This document shows, piece after piece, positions 35,254 through 44,330 of a DNA stretch of 64,000 bases. Each line of letters starts with the position of its first letter. Position 1 is the stretch's first letter. A program made the translations under genes and the position numbers. The stretch is from positions 41,395 to 105,394 of the forward strand of contig JAFMAW010000003.1 in assembly GCA_029784795.1 (NCBI GenBank), read 5' to 3'. The stretch comes from Nitrososphaerota archaeon (GTDB lineage: Archaea > Thermoproteota > Nitrososphaeria > Nitrososphaerales > UBA183). The notes under the pieces are model-generated. The model worked only from the letters and a program-made list of their open reading frames with translations. It did not search any database and was not told the DNA's origin.

Positions 35254-36714
35254 TTGCAGTACAAATGGACAGTCCTCACGGTAACCACGGTCGGGGTCCT
35301 CATGTCAGGCATAGACTCGAGGATCATCGTGATCGGCATCCCAGAGGTTGCCGCCGCCCTAGGCGCCGGGGCCGAGCAGGCGATCTGGTTCACCCAGGCC
35401 TACGTCTTCGGCAGCACCGTCGCTCTCCTGTTCATCGGGAGGGTGAGCGACATGATGGGGAGGGTGAAGATCTACGCGGTCGGGTTCCTCATATTCACAG
35501 CGGGGTCCTTCCTCACCAGCATCTCGCCCTCCCCTGACTACGTCATCATATTCAGGATTCTGCAGGGGCTGGGATCTGCGGCCCTCTTCGCCAACAGCGC
35601 CGCGATTATCACCGACGCGACCCCCAGCGACGAGCTCGGGCTCTTCCTGGGCATCAACCAGGTCGCCTTCAGGGTCGGGGCAATGGCAGGCCTGACCCTC
35701 AGCGGCCTGATACTCCTGTTCCTTGACTGGCGCGTCCTCTTCTACATCAACGTCCCCATCGGGATCTTCGGTACGCTATGGGCGCGCCGCCGGCTGAAGG
35801 AGCTGTCGAAGCCAGAGAAGGGGGTGCCTATGGACTGGACTGGATTCTTCACGTTCACGGCAGCCATCGTCCTCCTGCTGCTCGCCCTCACCTACGCAGC
35901 CTACGGCACCTTTCCGCTCGATGAGCTGGCGGTGCTTCTCGCGGGTGCTGCCGCCTTCTTCGCGCTCTTCATCCTGAGGGAGCGCAGGACGCCCTACCCG
36001 CTGCTCAACCTCGGGCTCCTGAGGATCAGGGAGTTCACCGGGGGCGTGACCGCCCAGATGCTGAACTCGCTCTCCTGGGGGGCGGTGATACTCCTGCTGA
36101 GCCTCTACCTGCAGCTGGTGAAGGGGATGTCACCCTTCGCCGCCGGCATCGCCATCATCCCCTTCGACGTCGCCTTCCTGGCCGTCGGCCCCCTCAGCGG
36201 GCGCCTGTCGGACAGGTACGGGCACATGCCTTTCACCACGACAGGACTGGCGATAATCAGCGGCTCGCTCCTCCTCTTCTCCACCACCACGGTGTCGACG
36301 CCATACCTCGTGCTGGCAGCCTACCTGGTTGTCTTCGGGGTTGGTCTGGGGGTCTTCAGTTCCCCTAACATGAGCTCTGTCATGGGCTCGGTTCCGCCCT
36401 CGGAGAGGGGGGTGGCGTCGGGGGTGCGTGCCACCTTCTTCAACGTGGGGTACGTCCTGAGCTTCAACGTCGCGCTGCTCGTGATGACAGCGGTGCTGCC
36501 GTACTCGACCATAACCGCGGTGATATCCTCTGGCAACCCAGCCGCCATCGCGGGCTTGGACAAGACCCTGTTCGCCAGGGGCATCGATTACGCCTTCGAG
36601 GTCTCCGCCGTGATCAACGCCGTTGCCATCCTCCCTTCGGTCCTCAGAGGGAAGCGATCCGCCGCCCTCCCAGAAGGAAGGCCCGGTCCCCTCGGCGGCT
36701 TCGAGCCAGAGTGA
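35254..36714 (+). CDS. MFS transporter, DHA2-like drug exporter
   Basis: The 486-residue protein has about 14 membrane segments with motif A GRVSDMMGRVKIY, the NSAAIITDATPSDELGLFLGIN segment and the SSPNMSSVMGSVPPSERGVASGVRATFFNVGY block. Its start MQYKWTVL (TTG) matches that of the transporter at 20527, and the two share the same motif order, so they are paralogues. It is divergent from the DUF255 gene. No regulator is adjacent. Substrate unknown. Confidence 0.93.
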   Translation: MQYKWTVLTVTTVGVLMSGIDSRIIVIGIPEVAAALGAGAEQAIWFTQAYVFGSTVALLFIGRVSDMMGRVKIYAVGFLIFTAGSFLTSISPSPDYVIIFRILQGLGSAALFANSAAIITDATPSDELGLFLGINQVAFRVGAMAGLTLSGLILLFLDWRVLFYINVPIGIFGTLWARRRLKELSKPEKGVPMDWTGFFTFTAAIVLLLLALTYAAYGTFPLDELAVLLAGAAAFFALFILRERRTPYPLLNLGLLRIREFTGGVTAQMLNSLSWGAVILLLSLYLQLVKGMSPFAAGIAIIPFDVAFLAVGPLSGRLSDRYGHMPFTTTGLAIISGSLLLFSTTTVSTPYLVLAAYLVVFGVGLGVFSSPNMSSVMGSVPPSERGVASGVRATFFNVGYVLSFNVALLVMTAVLPYSTITAVISSGNPAAIAGLDKTLFARGIDYAFEVSAVINAVAILPSVLRGKRSAALPEGRPGPLGGFEPE

Positions 36715-36777
36715 CCATCCCCGGGCCCCTCCGTCTAGATTCAAATAGCGGGGTCGGGTCGCCGGCAGTCAGCCGTT

Positions 36778-39447
36778 ATGCCACTAGAGAGCCTTGACCG
36801 CGTCCGAGAGAAGTTCGACTCTCCCTTTGGGAAGGCGACGGTCTACAACATCCTCAAGTTGAAGGACCTCGGCTACGACGTCGAGCGTCTCCCGTATTCG
36901 ATACGCATACTTCTTGAAAACGCCGCCCGACACTCGGGGAAGGTCGGCGGCGCGTTGGAGGCGGTCCACGCGCTCGCCCAGTGGCCTAACTCCATAGGAA
37001 GGGAGACCCCGTTCATGCCCCACAGGGTGCTCCTTCAGGACTACACCGGAGTCCCCCTGGTGGTGGACCTGGCGGGGATGCGGGACGCCGCCAAGGCTGC
37101 GGGGATCGACCCTGGCGCCATCAACTCGCAGGTCCCAGTCGACCTGGTCATCGACCATTCGATTCAGGTCGATGCCTGGGGGAGCGGTTCCGCCTTCTCG
37201 AGCAACCTTGAGAAGGAGTACGAGCGCAACGCCGAGCGCTATTCGCTCCTGAAGTGGGCGCGGACCGCCTTCAAGGGGATGAGGGTGTTCCCGCCGGGGA
37301 AGGGCATCTGCCACCAGTTCAATCTCGAATACCTCGCACAGGTGGTCGCGATGTCGGGGACGGGGGACGGGCTCGTAGCCTACCCGGACACGTTGGTGGG
37401 GGCCGATTCCCACACCACCATGGTGAACGGTCTTGGGTGCCTCGGATGGGGGGTCGGAGGGATTGAGGCCGAGGCGGTCATGCTCGGCGAGCCATACCAC
37501 ATGCCGATACCGAGCGTCTTCGGGGTCAAGTTCACCGGGGCGCTCCGTGAAGGGGTGACCCCCACCGACCTCGTCCTCGCCGTCACAGAGCGCCTGAGGG
37601 AGAAGAACGTGGTCGGCGCCTTCGTCGAGTACTTCGGCGAGGGGTACAGCCAGCTGTCGGTCCCCGACAGGGCGACCATAGGGAACATGTCCCCAGAGTA
37701 TGGAGCGACCGCGGGCTTCTTCCCGGTGGACGGCGCTACCCTGACTTACTTGACCGGGACCGGCCGGCCGGCGAAGCAGGTGGAGCTCGTCTCTAGCTAT
37801 GCGAAGCGGTGTGGGTTCTTCATGACCGACGTGGAACCGCGCTACACCGAAGTCATACGCATCGAGCTCGACAAGATAGAGCCGTCCATCGCTGGTCCCC
37901 GCAACCCAGAGGAGAGGCACGCCCTAGTGTCTGTCCCTTCCATGGCCAGGACGTTCGTGGCCGCAGGCGGCCACTCCTCAGGCCCAGCTCAGGCAGTCGT
38001 CCAGGCAGACAGCGCTCATTCCGGCCTGTCAGACGGGTCGGTAGTGATAGCGGCGATAACCAGCTGCACGAACACCTCGAACCCGACGGTGATGGTCGGG
38101 GCCGGCTTGATAGCGAAGCGGGCCGTGGAGGCCGGGTTGACGGTGAAGCCCTGGGTGAAGCCTAGTCTGGCCCCAGGCTCCACGGTGGTCACCGACTATC
38201 TCACGAGCGCGGGGCTCGTCCCCTCCCTGGAGAAGCTCGGCTTCTTCCTAGTCGGTTACGGGTGCACGAGCTGCATAGGCAACTCCGGGCCGCTGGCGCC
38301 CGAAGTCGAGAAGGAGATCAAGGAGCGGGACCTCTACGCCGTCGCCGCCCTGTCGGGGAACAGGAACTTCGAGGGGAGGATCCACCCACTCGCGAAGGGG
38401 TCGTTCCTCATGTCTCCGATGCTGGTGGTCGCCTACGCCCTCGCGGGGAGGATCGACTTCGACTTCTCGTCAACCCCTCTGGGCGTCGGCAAGGACGGGC
38501 GGCCCGTCTACCTGAAGGACCTTTGGCCGTCGATGAAAGACGTCAAAGACGCCGTCGAGAAGTGCCTCGACTCGTCTCTCTATGAGAGACGCTACGCTGA
38601 CGCCATGAAGGGGGACGAAAGGTGGGAGAAGCTGGGGTCGTCCTCGGGGGATGTCTACGACTGGGACCCTTCGTCCACATACATCAGGCGCCCGCCGTGG
38701 TTTGACCCCGACCAGTCGGTCTCGGCGAAGCGCGACGTCAAGGGAGCGAGGGTGTTGGCCGTCTTCCGGGACAAGGTCACCACGGACCACATCTCCCCAG
38801 CGGGGATGATAGCGATCGACAGCCCTGCAGGCAGCTACCTCGGCGAGAGGGGAGTCGGCCTGCTCCAGATGTCCACCTATGGGAGCAGGAGGGGGAACCA
38901 CGAGGTGCTGGTCAGAGGCGGATTCAGCAACATCAGGCTCCGCAACGTCCTGGCGAAGGGGAAGGAGGGGGGATACACCCAGCACTTCCCAGATGCCGAG
39001 GTCATGTCGATTTTCGACGCGGCGGAACGGTATGCCAGGGAGAGCGTGCCCCTTGTGATCCTAGCGGGCAAACAGTACGGTGCGGGGAGCTCCAGGGACT
39101 GGGCAGCCAAGGCCCCCAAGCTGCTGGGCGTCAGGGCGGTCATCGCAGAAAGCTTCGAGAGGATCCACCGGAGCAACCTGGTCGCCATGGGGGTGATCCC
39201 CCTCCAGTTCAAGGACGGTGAGGGGGTAGAGCGGCTCGGGCTCACAGGTGAGGAGGTCATAGACATCGTCGGCATCGAGCGGATGGACGGGCCGAAGGAC
39301 TCCGTCGAGGTGGTCGCGAAAGGGAGCTCAGGGGAGAAGAGGTTCAGCGTCCTCGCCAGGGTGGACAACGCCATCGAGATGGAGTACCTCCGGTCGGGCG
39401 GCGTCCTCCCGTATGTCTTCGGGCGACTCCCCAAATCCGTACACTGA
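36778..39447 (+). CDS. acnA: Aconitate hydratase (AcnA/IRP type)
   Basis: The 889-residue iron-sulphur enzyme interconverts citrate and isocitrate. Cluster ligands are C430 in TSCTNTSNP and the pair C496-T-S-C499 in GYGCTSCIGNSGPL. The swivel domain has YGAGSSRDWAAKAPKLLGVRAVIAESFERIHRSNLVAMGVIPLQF. N-terminal blocks (HRVLLQDYTGVPLVVDLAGMRDAA, GADSHTTMVNGLGCLGWGVGGIEAE) are complete. The ATG follows an ATTCAAATA box by about 36 bases. It supports a tricarboxylic acid cycle. The monofunctional gene is followed by ilvE with a separate TTTTAA-type promoter. Confidence 0.97.
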   Translation: MPLESLDRVREKFDSPFGKATVYNILKLKDLGYDVERLPYSIRILLENAARHSGKVGGALEAVHALAQWPNSIGRETPFMPHRVLLQDYTGVPLVVDLAGMRDAAKAAGIDPGAINSQVPVDLVIDHSIQVDAWGSGSAFSSNLEKEYERNAERYSLLKWARTAFKGMRVFPPGKGICHQFNLEYLAQVVAMSGTGDGLVAYPDTLVGADSHTTMVNGLGCLGWGVGGIEAEAVMLGEPYHMPIPSVFGVKFTGALREGVTPTDLVLAVTERLREKNVVGAFVEYFGEGYSQLSVPDRATIGNMSPEYGATAGFFPVDGATLTYLTGTGRPAKQVELVSSYAKRCGFFMTDVEPRYTEVIRIELDKIEPSIAGPRNPEERHALVSVPSMARTFVAAGGHSSGPAQAVVQADSAHSGLSDGSVVIAAITSCTNTSNPTVMVGAGLIAKRAVEAGLTVKPWVKPSLAPGSTVVTDYLTSAGLVPSLEKLGFFLVGYGCTSCIGNSGPLAPEVEKEIKERDLYAVAALSGNRNFEGRIHPLAKGSFLMSPMLVVAYALAGRIDFDFSSTPLGVGKDGRPVYLKDLWPSMKDVKDAVEKCLDSSLYERRYADAMKGDERWEKLGSSSGDVYDWDPSSTYIRRPPWFDPDQSVSAKRDVKGARVLAVFRDKVTTDHISPAGMIAIDSPAGSYLGERGVGLLQMSTYGSRRGNHEVLVRGGFSNIRLRNVLAKGKEGGYTQHFPDAEVMSIFDAAERYARESVPLVILAGKQYGAGSSRDWAAKAPKLLGVRAVIAESFERIHRSNLVAMGVIPLQFKDGEGVERLGLTGEEVIDIVGIERMDGPKDSVEVVAKGSSGEKRFSVLARVDNAIEMEYLRSGGVLPYVFGRLPKSVH

Positions 39448-39486
39448 CAAAACCGTTTTAACCGCCTCGGGCCCGTCTTTTCTCCA

Positions 39487-40395
39487 ATGAACAGGGAGCA
39501 GCTGGTGTACGTCGACGGGAAGTTCGTCGAGCGCTCGAAGGCTGTGGTCTCCGTGTTCGACCACGGGCTCCTCTACGGGGACGGAGTCTTCGAGGGGATC
39601 AGGGCCTACGACGGGAGCGTCTTCAGGCTCGCCGACCACGTCGACCGGCTGTTCGACTCGGCCAAACTCATTCGGCTCAAGATCCCGCTTGCCAAGCACG
39701 AGGTGACCGAGGCGGTCTTGGAGACCCTGCGCAGGAACGGCCTCAGGGACGCCTACGTCAGACTGGTGGTGACCAGAGGGTCGGGGGACCTGGGGGTCAA
39801 TCCTGCGCTGTGCACGAACCCGACCGTATTCATCATCGCGGAGCCGATGGCCAGCACCCTGGGGCCGAAGGAGCCGAAGGTGGTCAGGATGACGTACTCG
39901 TCCTACAGGAGGGACGCCGTCGACGGCACGTCCCATGAGATAAAGTCGCTCAACTACATGAACAGCATCCTCGCGAAGATAGAGGCCACCAGTGCCGGGG
40001 CCGACGACGCGATAATGCTCGACCACAGGGGGTTCGTATCAGAGGCCACCGTGAGCAACATATTCTTGGTCAAGGATGGGAGGCTGTCGACCCCTTCCTC
40101 TGCTGCAGGTATCCTACATGGGATAACCAGAGCCTACATCATCGCTCTCTGCTCCGACCTCGGACTGGAGGTCGAAGAAAGGGACATCACACCATTCGAG
40201 CTCAACACCGCCGACGAAGTCTTCCTCGTGGGGACCAAGGCGGAGGTCCTCGCGGTCGGCTCCATCAGCGGCGTGAGCATCGGGACCGGCGGCGCAGGAC
40301 AGGTGACGAAGAGGCTCTACGCAGAGTTCTCCAAGGCAGTGCGCAAGCCTGAGGAGGGGACGTCCGCCTACGAGGCCGAACAGGTGAGCGCCTGA
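39487..40395 (+). CDS. ilvE: Branched-chain amino acid aminotransferase
   Basis: The 302-residue fold-type IV PLP enzyme transfers amino groups between branched-chain 2-oxo acids and glutamate. It has VFDHGLLYGDGVFEGIRAY, the PLP lysine K153 in HEIKSLNYMNSILAK, the EATVSNIFLVKDG block and the phosphate-binding GILHGITR. The length matches bacterial and archaeal IlvE. A GTTTTAAC box at about 39453-39460 lies roughly 30 bases before the ATG. D-amino acid transaminases share the fold, but the motif details favour IlvE. Confidence 0.93.
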   Translation: MNREQLVYVDGKFVERSKAVVSVFDHGLLYGDGVFEGIRAYDGSVFRLADHVDRLFDSAKLIRLKIPLAKHEVTEAVLETLRRNGLRDAYVRLVVTRGSGDLGVNPALCTNPTVFIIAEPMASTLGPKEPKVVRMTYSSYRRDAVDGTSHEIKSLNYMNSILAKIEATSAGADDAIMLDHRGFVSEATVSNIFLVKDGRLSTPSSAAGILHGITRAYIIALCSDLGLEVEERDITPFELNTADEVFLVGTKAEVLAVGSISGVSIGTGGAGQVTKRLYAEFSKAVRKPEEGTSAYEAEQVSA

Positions 40396-40669
40396 CGAGC
40401 GGCAGTTCTCCTATTATGTCGCCGTCCCCGCCCTTCCCGCTCTGATAACCCCACCATACGACCCGAAGAGCATGTTTTCTCACCCTGAATAGAACCAGGA
40501 GCTGAAAGACTGCTGTTTTCAGTCAGAGGATCCTCACCGGTGGCGCGCTCCGGAGTGCGGTCAGGCCTTCGTAATATCTAAATACGTGCTCAAAAGCGCT
40601 CTTCAAGGGGCCCTGTTCCGTGTATTGTTCGAGCGAGGTAGTCTGTATTATCAATGGAGGTAAGACGGC
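40396..40669. promoter_or_regulatory. Upstream region and leader of the RNA polymerase operon
   Basis: The gap between ilvE and rpoH holds a TAATATCTAAATAC promoter element (40572-40585; TATA core about 40577-40584) that predicts transcription from near 40605. A GGAGGT ribosome-binding site at 40656-40661 ends eight bases before the proposed ATA start. Between them, GTATTATCA (40645-40653) is a second, weaker AT-rich element. A CTGAAA...TTTTCAG imperfect hairpin is seen near 40502-40521. Confidence 0.55.
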
Positions 40670-40969
40670 ATAGCAGAGGCGAAGGCCGCTCCCAAGAAGA
40701 CGACGAGAAGGAAGAAGGTAGAGGACGAGGTCCCGGCCTTCAAGGTCAGCACGCACTTTCTGATTCCGAAGCATGAGCTCCTTACCAAGGAAGAGGCAGC
40801 CCAGGCCGTCGCCAGGTTCAACGCGTCACCGTCGCAGTTCCCATATATCCAGTCGACAGACTCGATAGTCAAGGAGATCGGCGCGAAGCCCGGAGACTTC
40901 GTCAGGATCACCAGGACCAGCGAGACCGCAGGCTCCAGCGTGTACTACAGGTACGTGGTGCAGGGATAG
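40670..40969 (+). CDS. rpoH: RNA polymerase subunit H; non-canonical AUA start
   Basis: The 99-residue product is archaeal RpoH (eukaryotic RPB5 C-terminal domain). It has the core STHFLIPKHELLTKEEA, then FNASPSQFPYIQSTDSIVKEIGAKPGDFVRITRTSETAGSSVYYRYVVQG, and a Lys/Arg-rich N-terminal tail. Gene order (just before rpoB) confirms it. From the in-frame stop at 40661 to the conserved core there is no ATG, GTG or TTG. An ATA at 40670 stands eight bases after GGAGGT and gives the sensible N-terminus M-A-E-A-K-A-A-P-K-K. Alternatives are a CTG in the core (too late) or ATG 40654, which is out of frame and would need a sequencing error. Confidence 0.9.
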   Translation: MAEAKAAPKKTTRRKKVEDEVPAFKVSTHFLIPKHELLTKEEAAQAVARFNASPSQFPYIQSTDSIVKEIGAKPGDFVRITRTSETAGSSVYYRYVVQG

Positions 40970-40972
40970 AGA

Positions 40973-43900
40973 TTGAGCAGACAGATAGCGAACAACTCCT
41001 GGGTGATACTGAGCGACCTCCTGCAGAGGGAAGGGGTGGCGCGTCAGCACCTTAACAGCTACAATGAGTTTGTGACCAGGGGCCTCCAGAACATAGTCGA
41101 CGAGATAGGCGAGGTCGAGGTGGAGACCGTCAGCACCCCCTACAGGATAAAGTTCGGCAGAGTGACCCTCGGGTCACCCAGAGTAGTGGAGATAGACGGC
41201 TCCGTGAGCAGCATACTCCCAATGGAGTCGAGGCTGCGGAACCTCACCTATTCTGCCCCGATCCTGCTCGAAATGACCATCGAAGAGGAAGGTCTCCCCC
41301 GCGACACCACCCGCCAGCACATCGGCGACCTCCCTGTCATGGTGAAGAGCGAGCTCTGCCCGCTCTCGAACCGCTCGAGGGACCAGCTCGTAGAGTCTGG
41401 AGAGGATCCCAACGATCCCGGGGGATACTTCATCATCCACGGGGCAGAGAGGGTGATCGTAGGGCTCGAGGACCTCTCGCCAAACAAGATTCTGGTAGAC
41501 GCGGAGAAGCTTGCAGGGGCCACCACCTACAAGTCTCGGGTGTACTCTTCCGTCGTTGGGTACAGGTCAAAGCTTGAGCTGACGCTCAAGCAGGACGGCG
41601 CAATCAACGTCAAGGTTCCAAGCTGCCCGGTGGACCTCCCCTACGTGATAGTAATGCGCGCCCTCGGGATAAAGTCGGACAAGGACATCGCCGACGCGGT
41701 CTCACCCAAGCCCGAGATCCAGGACCTCCTGGAGGTCTCCTTCGACAAGGCGAGCGAAGCGCCCACGGGGAAGGACGCCCTCGTGTTCATCGGGAACAGG
41801 GTCGCCCACGGGATGCTCGAGGAGTTCAGGGTGAAGAGGGCCCTGTCTATGCTCGATTGGGGGCTGCTGCCGCACCTGGGCAAGACGGAGGACAAACGCT
41901 TCGACAAGTCGATGTTCATGGGCGAAGCCGCCTGCAAGCTGCTCGAGCTGAGGCTCGGGTGGATAGAGGCGGACGACAAGGACCACTACGGGAACAAGGT
42001 GATCAAGTTTGCGGGACAGATGCTGGCAGACCTCTTCAGGACCGCCTTCCGCAACCTGGTGAGGGACATGAAGTACCAGCTCGAAAGGACGGGCCAGAAG
42101 CGGGGAGGCAATGTAGTCGGCGCCGCCATCAGGACGGGCATAATCACTGACAAGCTCAACAACGCCATAGCGACCGGGAACTGGGGGAGGGGGAAGGTCG
42201 GGGTGACGCAGCTCCTCGACAGGACCAACTACCTCAGCACCCTGAGCCACCTGAGGCGTGTCCAGTCCCCGCTGAGCAGGAGCCAGCCGAACTTCGAGGC
42301 GAGGGACCTCCACGCGACCCACTTCGGCCGAATATGCCCGTCTGAGACCCCTGAAGGGGTGAACTGCGGCCTGGTGAAGAACCTAGCGCTCTCGGCCATC
42401 ATCTCCGTGAGCGTCCCGTCGCAGGAAGTCGAAGAGAAGCTCTGGGAACTGGGCGCCAGGCAGATCCGAGACTCAGACCAGAAGCTGCAGGTGGATGGCT
42501 GCAGGATATTCATGGACGGGAGGTTCTTGGGATACGTCGACGACGGGGAGCGCCTCGCGAAGGCGTTCCGGAAGCTCAGGCGCGAGGGGCAGATCAACCC
42601 CGGCGCCAGCGTCTTGTATGTCTCCCCGGTGAACGAGAACGCCTACCCGCGGGTCTACATCAGCCTGAGCTCAGGGAGGGTCCTCAGACCGCTGGTCCTG
42701 GTGGAGAGCGGCCGCCCGCTGCTGAACCCCGAGCTCATCGACAAGGTCAGCACGGGGCAGCTGTCTTGGAGGGACCTGGTGGACCAGGGCGTCATCGAGC
42801 TAATCGACGCCAACGAGGAGGAGAACTGCCTCGTCTCCATGGGGGCCGACGACGTCCTGACAAAGAACAGCCACATGGAGCTCTTCCCCGCGGCCATGTT
42901 CGGGATCGCCGCTTCCATAATCCCATACCCGGAGCACAACCAGTCGCCAAGGAACACCTACGAGTCGGCCATGGCGAAGCAGAGCCTGGGCTTCAGCTCG
43001 CCTACCTATCCGATCTCGCCTCACGTGAGGCAGCACCTGCTCGTCAGCCCGCAGGCGCCCGTGGTGCGGACCAGGACCCTGGACCTGCTCAGGATAGACG
43101 AGCGTCCCCTGGGGACGAACTGCGTGGTCGCCGTTCTCTCGTTCGAGGGTTACAACATAGAGGACGCCATCATCATGAACAAGTCCAGCGTCGAGAGGGG
43201 CATGTCTCGTTCATTCTTCTACAGGCTCTACGAAGGCGAGGCCAAGCAGTACCTCGGTGGGATGCGCGACACCTTCGAGGTCCCGGCGGCCGACTCCAAC
43301 ATACGCGGCTACAGAGGGGAGAAGTTCTACCGGCTCCTTGAGGGGGACGGAGTGGTCGCCCACGAGTCGCAGGTGACCGGCGGGGACGTTGTGGTCGGTA
43401 GGACCAGCCCTCCAAGGTTCATGGAGGAGTACAAGGAGTTCGAGATTAAGGGGCCGTACAGGCGGGACACGTCGGTCGCCGTCAGGCCATCCGAGACCGG
43501 CGTGGTGGACTCCATCTTCATGACCGAGAATGTCGAGGGAGGAAAGATGTTCAAGGTGAGGGTCAGAGACATGAGGGTCCCCGAGATAGGAGACAAGTTC
43601 GCGTCAAGGCACGGCCAGAAGGGGGTCATCGGGCTGGTCGTCCCCCAGGAGGACATGCCCTACACCGCCGAGGGGATTGTCCCGGATGTGATAATCAACC
43701 CGCACGCGTTCCCGTCGAGGATGACCGTCGGTCAGTTCATCGAGTCCATCGCAGGCAAGGCCGCCGCATTCCGGGGCTCGCCCGTCGACGGCTCCGCCTT
43801 CGCAGGGGAGAGCATCGAGGAGATGGAGAAGGTCCTCAGGGCGAAGGGGTTCGAGCCAACAGGGAGGGAAGTCATGTACGACGGGAAGACTGGGAAGAAG

Positions 43901-44326
43901 TTCGCGGCCGACGTCTTCGTGGGTGTCGTCTACTACCAGAAGCTGCACCACATGGTTGCGGACAAGATCCACGCGCGAGCAAGAGGACAGGTGCAGATGC
44001 TCACCAAGCAGCCTACCGAAGGGAGGGCCCGCGGAGGCGGCCTCAGGTTCGGGGAGATGGAACGGGACTGCCTGATCGCCTACGGGGCGTCCATGGTACT
44101 CAAGGACAGGCTGCTCGACGAGGCTGACAAGACTGAGATTTACGTCTGCGAGAAGTGCGGCCTGATTGCCTACTACGACGCGAAACAGAGGAGATACACC
44201 TGCAAGATAGACGGCGACCAGGCGAAGATATCCACGGTGGTAGTCGCCTACGCGTTCAAGCTGCTGCTCCAAGAGATGATGAGCCTGAACATAGCACCGC
44301 GGCTCCAGCTGAAGGACAAGGTGTAG
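40973..44326 (+). CDS. rpoB: DNA-directed RNA polymerase subunit B (unsplit)
   Basis: The 1117-residue second-largest subunit is intact; B' and B'' are not separate genes. It has NYLSTLSHLRRVQSP, RICPSETPEGVNCGLVKNLALSA, GYNIEDAIIMNKSSVERG, RDMRVPEIGDKFASRHGQKGVIG and the C-terminal zinc ribbon beginning at C1059 (CEKCGLIAYYDAKQRRYTCK). The TTG start lies three bases after the rpoH stop. rpoA follows after four bases, so the three subunits are translated from one transcript. Confidence 0.98.
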   Translation: MSRQIANNSWVILSDLLQREGVARQHLNSYNEFVTRGLQNIVDEIGEVEVETVSTPYRIKFGRVTLGSPRVVEIDGSVSSILPMESRLRNLTYSAPILLEMTIEEEGLPRDTTRQHIGDLPVMVKSELCPLSNRSRDQLVESGEDPNDPGGYFIIHGAERVIVGLEDLSPNKILVDAEKLAGATTYKSRVYSSVVGYRSKLELTLKQDGAINVKVPSCPVDLPYVIVMRALGIKSDKDIADAVSPKPEIQDLLEVSFDKASEAPTGKDALVFIGNRVAHGMLEEFRVKRALSMLDWGLLPHLGKTEDKRFDKSMFMGEAACKLLELRLGWIEADDKDHYGNKVIKFAGQMLADLFRTAFRNLVRDMKYQLERTGQKRGGNVVGAAIRTGIITDKLNNAIATGNWGRGKVGVTQLLDRTNYLSTLSHLRRVQSPLSRSQPNFEARDLHATHFGRICPSETPEGVNCGLVKNLALSAIISVSVPSQEVEEKLWELGARQIRDSDQKLQVDGCRIFMDGRFLGYVDDGERLAKAFRKLRREGQINPGASVLYVSPVNENAYPRVYISLSSGRVLRPLVLVESGRPLLNPELIDKVSTGQLSWRDLVDQGVIELIDANEEENCLVSMGADDVLTKNSHMELFPAAMFGIAASIIPYPEHNQSPRNTYESAMAKQSLGFSSPTYPISPHVRQHLLVSPQAPVVRTRTLDLLRIDERPLGTNCVVAVLSFEGYNIEDAIIMNKSSVERGMSRSFFYRLYEGEAKQYLGGMRDTFEVPAADSNIRGYRGEKFYRLLEGDGVVAHESQVTGGDVVVGRTSPPRFMEEYKEFEIKGPYRRDTSVAVRPSETGVVDSIFMTENVEGGKMFKVRVRDMRVPEIGDKFASRHGQKGVIGLVVPQEDMPYTAEGIVPDVIINPHAFPSRMTVGQFIESIAGKAAAFRGSPVDGSAFAGESIEEMEKVLRAKGFEPTGREVMYDGKTGKKFAADVFVGVVYYQKLHHMVADKIHARARGQVQMLTKQPTEGRARGGGLRFGEMERDCLIAYGASMVLKDRLLDEADKTEIYVCEKCGLIAYYDAKQRRYTCKIDGDQAKISTVVVAYAFKLLLQEMMSLNIAPRLQLKDKV

Positions 44327-44330
44327 AGAC

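Noticed and set aside
40654..40774. ATG at 40654 as start of rpoH or of a 40-residue peptide
   Set aside because: It is in a different frame from RpoH and overlaps its ribosome-binding site; it would require a sequencing error to be used.
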